This document shows positions 1 through 5,448 of a DNA stretch of 5,448 bases, one piece after another. The stretch's first letter is position 1. Each line of letters begins with the position of its first letter. This DNA comes from an uncultured Neisseria sp. Lineage in GTDB: Bacteria; Pseudomonadota; Gammaproteobacteria; Burkholderiales; Neisseriaceae. The translations under genes were made by a program, and so were the position numbers. Under the pieces are notes generated by a model. It saw only the letters and a list, made by a program, of their open reading frames with translations, had not been told where the DNA came from and searched no databases. The stretch covers positions 1 through 5,448 of the forward strand of contig CALFOA010000449.1 in assembly GCA_937919795.1 (NCBI GenBank). The letters run 5' to 3'.

Positions 1-2
1 CT

Positions 3-122
3 GAGAAGGTGCCAAAACATTTTTTAGTTTGTCCTGCGGACAAATTGCGGGCGAGCCGCCCGCGCTCCCAGCCTGCGTGGTTTATTGATTTTACGGTTTC
101 TGTTTTTCGGCTAAACCATTAA
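3..122 (+). other. Open frame at left edge, unassigned, probably not a gene
   Basis: A plus-strand frame is open from the window edge to a TAA at 120-122, giving 39 residues with no start codon in view. It could be the tail of a gene entering from the left, convergent with dapE, because the uptake-sequence hairpin follows 8 bp after the stop. Against this, the frame runs through two perfect small hairpins (28-44 and 47-63), and the translation has no recognisable family motif. An intergenic repeat that happens to be open fits at least as well. Sequence left of position 1 would decide. Confidence 0.15.
28..63. repeat. Two adjacent GC-rich small hairpins
   Basis: TTTGTCC (28-34) and GGACAAA (38-44) pair around a TGC loop. 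Three bases later GCGGGC (47-52) and GCCCGC (58-63) pair around GAGCC. Two tight palindromes side by side in a probable intergenic region resemble a repetitive extragenic element. Neither is followed by a T-run, so they do not look like ordinary intrinsic terminators. Only one copy is in this window, so calling it a repeat family is a guess. Confidence 0.4.
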
Positions 123-133
123 TCAAACACAAA

Positions 134-145
134 TGCCTGTCTGAA
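134..145 (+). repeat. DNA uptake sequence, wadsworthii-type dialect
   Basis: Exact TGCCTGTCTGAA, flanked by A on both sides so that the 14-mer ATGCCTGTCTGAAA is complete. It forms the left arm of the hairpin downstream of dapE. Confidence 0.85.
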
Positions 146-181
146 AACGAGCTTGCGAGTTTCTGCGAAGCTAAAGAATTT

Positions 182-193
182 TTCAGACAGGCA
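182..193 (-). repeat. DNA uptake sequence, wadsworthii-type dialect
   Basis: Exact TTCAGACAGGCA, the reverse complement of TGCCTGTCTGAA, with the extended 14-mer intact. It forms the right arm of the hairpin downstream of dapE. Confidence 0.85.
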
Positions 194-207
194 TTTTCTA
201 AAACCAA

Positions 208-2426
<2,219 letters not shown>

Positions 2427-2453
2427 GATGATTTTTTTCCTTATTATTTATGG

Positions 2454-2490
2454 AACGGTAAGTGCTTAGAAAAACACTTACCGTTTTTTT
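2454..2490 (+). terminator. Hairpin plus T-run, oriented against the flanking genes
   Basis: AACGGTAAGTG (2454-2464) pairs perfectly with CACTTACCGTT (2475-2485) around a 10-nt loop, and T continues to 2490. This is an intrinsic-terminator shape only when read on the plus strand. Both flanking genes (dadA, alr) are on the minus strand, where the hairpin is preceded by A's and has no T-run after it. It may stop antisense transcripts before dadA, or act as a leader structure or mRNA stabiliser between dadA and alr. Confidence 0.55.
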
Positions 2491-2500
2491 CAGACAGGCA
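2489..2500 (-). repeat. DNA uptake sequence, wadsworthii-type dialect
   Basis: Exact TTCAGACAGGCA, unpaired, in the dadA-alr gap. Its first two bases are the end of the T-run of the adjacent 2454-2490 hairpin. Confidence 0.85.
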
Positions 2501-2507
2501 TTTTAAA

Positions 2508-2528
2508 AGTTTAAAGTTTAAAGTTTAA
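2508..2528. repeat. Three tandem AGTTTAA units over the dadA stop
   Basis: AGTTTAA occurs three times in a row at 2508-2514, 2515-2521 and 2522-2528. The last unit contains the dadA TAA (2525-2527 on the minus strand). Seven-base units could slip during replication. Because the other two units lie after the stop, a unit change there would leave the protein ending intact. Confidence 0.7.
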
Positions 2529-3778
2529 CGGTAACGATTCAAACCCAAATCATCGACGCGAATTTCCGGGGTCACGCCGCTGACCATATCGGCCGCCAGC
2601 TTGCCCGAGCCGAGCGACATGGTCCAGCCCAGCGTGCCGTGGCCGGTGTTGAGCGTGAGGTTATCGAAACCGCTGTAACCGATAATCGGCGTGCTGTCGG
2701 GCGTCATCGGGCGCAGGCCGCTCCAGAAAGTGGCGCGCGACACATCGCCGCCTTGCGGGAATAAATCGTTGAGCACGATTTCCAGCGTTTCGCGGCGCGC
2801 CGGATTGAGCTGGATTTGATAGCCCGACAACTCGGCCATGCCGCCCAAGCGGATGCGGTTGTCGAAACGGGTAATCGCCACCTTATAGGTTTCGTCCAAC
2901 ACGGTGGACACCGGCGAGGCATCCGAGTTCACAATCGGCACGGTCAGCGAATAGCCTTTTACCGGATACACCGGCACGTTCAAGCCCAATTGTTTCAGCA
3001 TCGGATGGCTGAAACTGCCGAGTGCGCAAACAAAATGGTCGGCTTCCAAACGCTCGCCGCCGGCATATACCGCGCTCACTTTTTTACCCGCCGTTTCCAG
3101 CCGCTCGATGCTGCGGTTGAACAAAAATTTCACCCCCGCCTGCGTGCACAATTCGGCCAAACGGGTGGTAAACAGCTGGCAATCGCCGGTGCTGTCTTTA
3201 GGCAGATGCAACGCACCGGCCAGTTTATCGACCACGCCCGCCAGCGCCGGTTCGTATTGCAAACATTCCTGAGGCGACAATTCGCTGAACGGCACGCCGT
3301 ATTCGGCCAACACCGCCATATCCTTCTTCGCCGCATCCACTTCTTTTTGTTGGCGGAAAATCTGCAAAGTACCTTTATGGCGGCCTTCAAACGGCAGATT
3401 AATCTCGCGCTCCATGCGGGCGAACATCTCGCGGCTGTATTCGGAAATCCGCACCATTCGCTCTTTGTTGCGGGTATAGTTTTCGACCGTGCAGTTTTGC
3501 AGCATTTTCAGCAGCCATTGCAATTGATACAGCGAGCCGTCCGGGCGCAGAATCAGCGGCGAATGCGGCTTGGTCATCCATTTGAGCGCTTTTTGCGGAA
3601 TACCCGGTGCCGCCCACGGCGTGGTGTAGCCGTAAGACAATTGGCCGGCATTGGCAAAACTGGTTTCCAAGGCCACGCCTTCCGCGCGGTCGATTACCAC
3701 CACTTCATGCCCGGCCTGCTGCAAAAACCATGCCGTGCTCACGCCGATCACGCCCGCTCCCAATACAATCACTTTCAT
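2525..3778 (-). CDS. dadA: D-amino acid dehydrogenase, FAD-binding subunit DadA
   Basis: Membrane-associated flavoenzyme oxidising D-amino acids, chiefly D-alanine, to 2-oxo acid and ammonia, with electrons passed to the respiratory chain. At 417 residues it has the usual DadA length. It starts with a Rossmann FAD motif (GAGVIG, residues 7-12) and D30 at the end of the second strand, followed by the DadA-typical [14 protein letters not shown] block (38-51). Near the C-terminus GHGTLGW (379-385), followed by [12 protein letters not shown], is the conserved FAD-contacting segment of the DAO family. The ATG has AAAGGG about 7 nt before it. It is the first gene of the minus-strand cluster, upstream of alanine racemase, which would supply its D-alanine from L-alanine. 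It faces a divergent Lrp-type gene across a dyad-rich region, so alanine- or leucine-responsive control is likely by analogy with dadR-dadAX. Confidence 0.95.
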   Translation of the reverse strand: MKVIVLGAGVIGVSTAWFLQQAGHEVVVIDRAEGVALETSFANAGQLSYGYTTPWAAPGIPQKALKWMTKPHSPLILRPDGSLYQLQWLLKMLQNCTVENYTRNKERMVRISEYSREMFARMEREINLPFEGRHKGTLQIFRQQKEVDAAKKDMAVLAEYGVPFSELSPQECLQYEPALAGVVDKLAGALHLPKDSTGDCQLFTTRLAELCTQAGVKFLFNRSIERLETAGKKVSAVYAGGERLEADHFVCALGSFSHPMLKQLGLNVPVYPVKGYSLTVPIVNSDASPVSTVLDETYKVAITRFDNRIRLGGMAELSGYQIQLNPARRETLEIVLNDLFPQGGDVSRATFWSGLRPMTPDSTPIIGYSGFDNLTLNTGHGTLGWTMSLGSGKLAADMVSGVTPEIRVDDLGLNRYR

Positions 3779-3810
3779 ACGCCCGCCCTTTTTTGTTTAT
3801 TCGAATAATA

Positions 3811-3840
3811 TTTAGATGCCTGTCTGAAAACAGTTGTCAT
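3811..3840 (-). promoter_or_regulatory. Candidate dadA promoter
   Basis: On the minus strand ATGACA (3835-3840) and TCTAAA (3811-3816) could serve as -35 and -10 boxes with an 18-bp spacer, leaving a leader of about 25 nt. The spacer contains the whole uptake sequence 3817-3828. The -10 match is moderate (4 of 6). TATTAT at 3805-3810 is a better -10 by sequence but has no properly placed -35. Confidence 0.3.
3817..3828 (+). repeat. DNA uptake sequence, wadsworthii-type dialect
   Basis: Exact TGCCTGTCTGAA with the 14-mer intact. It is a single unpaired copy inside the divergent dadA/regulator promoter region, unlike the terminator-associated copies. Confidence 0.85.
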
Positions 3841-3923
3841 ATCGTTCAACTATTCATAATCAGCCAGTGAATCTATACAGTGTATTCAAAACCATCTAGC
3901 GTTTTTCACTGTATTAAAACAGT
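3832..3923. promoter_or_regulatory. Dyad cluster, candidate Lrp-type operator region
   Basis: Three symmetric arrangements stand out. AGTTG (3832-3836) and CAACT (3847-3851) form a 20-bp dyad over the candidate -35 boxes. ATACAGTG (3875-3882) and CACTGTAT (3907-3914) are an 8-bp inverted repeat with centres 32 bp apart, close to three helical turns. ACTGT-ATTAAA-ACAGT (3908-3923) is a 16-bp dyad with an AT-rich centre. Lrp-family octamers bind several phased dyads with AT-rich centres, which fits, but assigning these sites to the neighbouring regulator is inference. Confidence 0.45.
3834..3860 (+). promoter_or_regulatory. Candidate promoter of the Lrp-type gene
   Basis: TTGTCA (3834-3839, 5 of 6 to consensus) and CATAAT (3855-3860, 5 of 6) read as -35 and -10 with a short 15-bp spacer. 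The start would fall near 3867, giving a leader of about 100 nt that includes the ACAGT/ACTGT dyads. The short spacer is the main doubt. Confidence 0.35.
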
Positions 3924-3970
3924 AAAACATACTATCATTCCTAAAATTTTAAGTTTCAAAGTGAAAAAGC

Positions 3971-4435
3971 ATGAAAGACCTAGATAAAACCGACCGCAAA
4001 ATCTTGCGCCTGCTGCAACAAAACGCCCGCATTCCGATGACCGAACTGGCCGATAAAGTCGGCCTCTCCACCACGCCTGTGACCGAACGGGTGCGCCGCC
4101 TCGAGCGCGAAGGCATCATAGAAGGCTATTATGCCCGCCTCAATCCCCATGCGCTGGGGCAGGATTTGCTGGTGTTTGTCGAACTCAAGCTGCAATCGAA
4201 ATCCGGCAATATTTTTGAAGACTTCCGCCGTGAAGCGCTACTGATCCCGCAGATTATGGAATGCCACCTGATTTCCGGCGAATACGATTACCTGATTAAA
4301 GTGCGGCTGCCCAATATGTCGGCCTACCGCGATCTGCTCGGGCGCATTCTGCTGCAACTGCCCGCCGCCAGCGAAAGCCGCAGTTATGTGGTGATGGAAG
4401 AAGTGAAAGAAGATTTTCGTTTGGAAATCAGTTGA
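3971..4435 (+). CDS. lrp: Lrp/AsnC-family transcriptional regulator (DadR-like by position)
   Basis: DNA-binding regulator of amino-acid metabolism with the two-domain Lrp plan in 154 residues. An N-terminal helix-turn-helix spans about residues 11-50, with TELADKVGLSTTPVTERVRRLE as helices and turn. A C-terminal RAM effector domain follows from about residue 66 (LLVFVEL) and includes ECHLISGEYDYL (97-108) and NMSAYRDLLG (115-124). The RERRLE-type recognition helix, NPHALG and YVVMEEVK closely resemble E. coli Lrp, though the E. coli N-terminal extension is missing. The start at KDLDKTDRKIL matches the conserved beginning; the ribosome site (GTGAAAAAG) is weak. It is divergent from dadA, as dadR is in Pseudomonas, so alanine-responsive control of dadA-alr and autoregulation are the likely roles. 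A global Lrp role cannot be excluded. No clear terminator follows. Confidence 0.9.
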   Translation: MKDLDKTDRKILRLLQQNARIPMTELADKVGLSTTPVTERVRRLEREGIIEGYYARLNPHALGQDLLVFVELKLQSKSGNIFEDFRREALLIPQIMECHLISGEYDYLIKVRLPNMSAYRDLLGRILLQLPAASESRSYVVMEEVKEDFRLEIS

Positions 4436-4502
4436 ATGGCGCCTGGCTCAATACCTGCCGCCACACCGACACCAAATCGAAGCAGGCCAGAATAATTAAT
4501 TG

Positions 4503-4531
4503 TTGCCCGCATCGTTTCGGCGTAATATAAA
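4503..4531 (+). promoter_or_regulatory. Candidate promoter of the 57-codon gene
   Basis: TTGCCC (4503-4508) and TATAAA (4526-4531) are separated by exactly 17 bp, with an AT-rich stretch just upstream. A start near 4538 would give a leader of about 35 nt before the ATG at 4574. The -35 is only 4 of 6 to consensus, but spacing and -10 are good. It may also drive the exported-protein gene downstream. Confidence 0.5.
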
Positions 4532-4573
4532 CCGCAATTCTTTCTGATTGCACGACTCTAAAAAGAGATAAAC

Positions 4574-4747
4574 ATGGCATTTTTTGCAGTTGCGGCACAA
4601 CATGAAAATAAAGCCATGATCAAAGGCAACAGTGTCAGCAAAGTTGTTGATTTTGGAACTTATCGTGCAATTTACCAAGACTCTGATACGCAAAATGATC
4701 AGGTAAAAGACACTCTTTGTTCAATCTTGGACAATCTTAGAAAATAA
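4574..4747 (+). CDS. Small AT-rich protein of unknown function, 57 residues
   Basis: I do not recognise this gene. The ATG is preceded by AAAGAGA about 6 nt upstream and by a promoter-like element, which supports real translation. The protein is soluble-looking: a short hydrophobic start (MAFFAVAAQ), a middle with K17 and K24, an aromatic patch (FGTYRAIYQD, 27-36), an acidic polar stretch and a possible amphipathic C-terminal helix (DQVKDTLCSILDNLRK). It has one cysteine, C49. There is no signal peptide cleavage site and no obvious domain. By hand count the gene is 36% GC (63 of 174), against about 60% in a sampled part of the Lrp-type gene, so recent acquisition or a gene remnant is possible. 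It lies 52 bp upstream of an exported-protein gene, with a small hairpin between. An overlapping minus-strand frame (4496-4693) lacks comparable signals. Confidence 0.55.
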   Translation: MAFFAVAAQHENKAMIKGNSVSKVVDFGTYRAIYQDSDTQNDQVKDTLCSILDNLRK

Positions 4748-4756
4748 TTTGTATTC

Positions 4757-4775
4757 AAAACAGCTACTGTTTTTT
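4757..4775 (+). terminator. Short hairpin with T-run after the 57-codon gene
   Basis: AAAACAG (4757-4763) pairs with CTGTTTT (4767-4773) around CTA, and T continues to 4775. It starts 9 bp after the TAA at 4745-4747. The stem is AT-rich and the loop has only 3 nt, so it would be a weak terminator or attenuator in front of the exported-protein gene. Confidence 0.35.
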
Positions 4776-4799
4776 CACATTTATCCGGAACCGATACCC

Positions 4800-5126
4800 A
4801 TGAAAACCATGCACCGATACTTTGTACCGATATTATTGCTTTCAATCTCACTGCCCGCTTTTTCAGCGGATCCCCATGAGATAGACCGCCTGCAACGCCA
4901 ATGTGAAAACGAAAAAGGCTCCCTGCTGCGCGACCGCAGGGGCACACCTTCCTGCGACCAGCTCGATAGGATTTTCAAACGCCCGATGGCATTGCCCCCA
5001 GCCGAAAACTCCACCGCCCAACCTAAAAAAGAAGAGGTCGAACCATTCACCGAATACCGCTGGAACGGCATGTATCAGAAAAATTGCCTTCATGATAAAG
5101 ACGGCAACGCATCCACCTGCTTTTAA
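4800..5126 (+). CDS. Small exported cysteine-containing protein, function unknown
   Basis: A 108-residue protein with a clear Sec signal peptide: MKTMHRY, a hydrophobic core FVPILLLSISL, then PAFSAD with cleavage expected after S22 or A23. There is no lipobox cysteine, so a periplasmic or secreted soluble protein is expected. The mature part is charged and has four cysteines, C35, C52, C96 and C107, enough for two disulfides, arranged as an N-terminal pair (QCENEKG, PSCDQL) and a C-terminal pair (NCLH, STCF). A proline-, glutamate- and lysine-rich linker (about 62-82) separates the pairs, followed by the aromatic segment FTEYRWNGMY (83-92). I do not recognise the family. The ATG at 4800 was chosen over an in-frame TTG at 4749 because it begins the signal peptide; GGAA lies 9 nt upstream, a modest ribosome site. 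A second in-frame ATG at 4809 is possible. Confidence 0.8.
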   Translation: MKTMHRYFVPILLLSISLPAFSADPHEIDRLQRQCENEKGSLLRDRRGTPSCDQLDRIFKRPMALPPAENSTAQPKKEEVEPFTEYRWNGMYQKNCLHDKDGNASTCF

Positions 5127-5189
5127 TTTTCCAAACGGCCTCGCGATAACGATAGGCTTAGCTATACATTTTCTAACCTATAACGCGTT

Positions 5190-5201
5190 TTCAGACAGGC
5201 A
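5190..5201 (-). repeat. DNA uptake sequence, wadsworthii-type dialect
   Basis: Exact TTCAGACAGGCA with the 14-mer intact, in the left arm of the hairpin before dapC. Confidence 0.85.
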
Positions 5202-5217
5202 TTGCCAGCCCGGCAAA

Positions 5218-5229
5218 TGCCTGTCTGAA
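5218..5229 (+). repeat. DNA uptake sequence, wadsworthii-type dialect
   Basis: Exact TGCCTGTCTGAA with the 14-mer intact, in the right arm of the hairpin before dapC. Confidence 0.85.
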
Positions 5230-5241
5230 ATCCTATTTGGG

Positions 5242-5270
5242 TTTAGCACCAGCCTAATTTAAGTTAAAAT
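5242..5270 (+). promoter_or_regulatory. Candidate dapC promoter
   Basis: TAAAAT (5265-5270) matches the -10 consensus at 5 of 6 positions. TTTAGC (5242-5247) sits 17 bp upstream as a weak -35 (3 of 6). It lies just after the uptake-sequence hairpin and would give a leader of about 28 nt before the ATG at 5305. Confidence 0.4.
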
Positions 5271-5304
5271 CCCGCTTCTTTATCACGATTACCGAGTATT
5301 TGCC

Positions 5305-5448
5305 ATGAACCCCCTAATGAACCAGTTGCAACCCTACCCCTTCGCCCGTTTGCGCGAAGCGATGCAGGGCGTTCAGCCGCCAAGCGGTGTTGCCGCCGTA
5401 CCGCTGCACATCGGCGAACCCAAGCACCCTACCCCCGCCGTGATCACC
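5305..5448 (+). CDS. dapC: Succinyldiaminopimelate aminotransferase DapC, N-terminal part
   Basis: This is the first 48 codons of a gene that runs off the right edge. The start MNPLMNQLQPYPFARLREAM, followed by VPLHIGEPKHPTP (33-45), is characteristic of the beta-proteobacterial/neisserial DapC, a PLP-dependent fold-type I class-I aminotransferase. It makes N-succinyl-L,L-diaminopimelate from N-succinyl-2-amino-6-oxopimelate and glutamate, one step before DapE. IGEPKHPTP is the usual substrate-side motif near the N-terminus of this group; the PLP lysine lies beyond the window. The ribosome site is weak, with only GAG about 10 nt upstream. A second in-frame ATG at 5317 is possible, but the first start keeps the conserved MNPL. 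The gene follows a candidate promoter and an uptake-sequence hairpin, so it probably starts its own transcript. Confidence 0.85.
   Translation, partial: MNPLMNQLQPYPFARLREAMQGVQPPSGVAAVPLHIGEPKHPTPAVIT

Larger units (their letters stand above)
131..196 (-). terminator. Inverted uptake-sequence pair, probable dapE terminator
   Basis: AAATGCCTGTCTGAAAA (131-147) is perfectly complementary to TTTTCAGACAGGCATTT (180-196), a 17-bp stem whose arms each hold one full uptake sequence. It starts 11 bp beyond the dapE stop codon, the classic neisserial position for a paired-uptake-sequence terminator. The loop is long (32 nt) and the trailing T-run on the minus strand is poor, so termination efficiency is uncertain. 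The stem is symmetric and could also serve a convergent plus-strand transcript. Confidence 0.6.
5189..5230 (+). terminator. Compact hairpin from inverted uptake sequences
   Basis: TTTCAGACAGGCATTGCC (5189-5206) pairs with GGCAAATGCCTGTCTGAAA (5212-5230), an 18-bp stem with one bulged A and a 5-nt loop (AGCCC). Each arm holds a full uptake sequence. It lies 62 bp after the stop of the exported-protein gene and upstream of dapC, so it probably separates the two transcripts. The following T content is modest. Confidence 0.7.

Noticed and set aside
1..20. Minus-strand ATG at 18-20 reading off the left edge
   Set aside because: Only six codons are visible, so no gene can be supported from this window.
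2816..3808. Plus-strand open frame of 330 codons antisense to dadA
   Set aside because: It lies almost wholly opposite dadA, which has full family motifs. Its translation is rich in His, Arg and Gln, typical of a GC-rich shadow frame, and no ribosome site or known domain is visible.
4443..4489. CTGGC / GCCAG pairing after the Lrp-type gene as a terminator
   Set aside because: Only 5 bp pair, the loop is long, and no T-run follows.
4496..4693. Minus-strand frame of 65 codons opposite the small orphan gene
   Set aside because: It has no convincing ribosome site. The plus-strand gene has a promoter-like element, a ribosome site and a downstream hairpin.
4749..4799. TTG start for the exported protein, 17 codons upstream
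   Set aside because: It would put a non-conserved stretch before the signal peptide and overlap the hairpin at 4757-4775. The ATG at 4800 begins a normal signal peptide.
4781..5093. Minus-strand frames opposite the exported-protein gene
   Set aside because: They are shadows of a gene with a clear signal peptide and show no motifs of their own.

Overview
The window looks like a chromosomal segment of a member of the Neisseriaceae. Six copies of the 12-mer TGCCTGTCTGAA (either strand) lie only between genes. As I recall it, this is the DNA uptake sequence dialect described for the Neisseria wadsworthii / N. shayeganii group, not the ATGCCGTCTGAA of N. meningitidis. The proteins (DapE, Alr, DadA, an Lrp-type regulator and DapC) fit that assignment. 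The species call is inference from the repeat dialect alone.

Layout. Bases 1-207 hold two small GC-rich hairpins, an open but unassigned frame, and an inverted pair of uptake sequences forming a terminator-like hairpin. Bases 208-3778 carry a minus-strand cluster read as dadA - alr - dapE: D-amino acid dehydrogenase, alanine racemase and succinyl-diaminopimelate desuccinylase. A 192-bp divergent region with several dyads, possible back-to-back promoters and one uptake sequence separates dadA from a plus-strand Lrp/AsnC-family regulator (3971-4435). Next come a promoter-like element, an AT-rich 57-codon gene with no recognised relatives (4574-4747), and a small exported four-cysteine protein (4800-5126). 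A compact hairpin built from an inverted uptake-sequence pair closes this part. The right edge has a promoter-like element and the first 48 codons of dapC, the succinyldiaminopimelate aminotransferase.

How the genes work together. The divergent Lrp-type regulator beside dadA and alr matches the dadR-dadA-dadX organisation known in Pseudomonas. There L-alanine is racemised to D-alanine and then oxidised to pyruvate, and an Lrp-type protein senses alanine. Here the racemase is followed 26 bp later by dapE, so alanine catabolism, D-alanine supply and meso-diaminopimelate/lysine synthesis may share a transcript. dapC at the right edge belongs to the same lysine/diaminopimelate pathway as dapE, but on the other strand.

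The most unusual parts are the 57-codon gene (about 36% GC by hand count, against about 60% in part of the neighbouring regulator gene), the exported cysteine protein beside it, and the regulatory architecture of the two intergenic regions flanking dadA. I see no CRISPR array, transposase, rRNA or tRNA. I did not find a convincing new multi-gene system.
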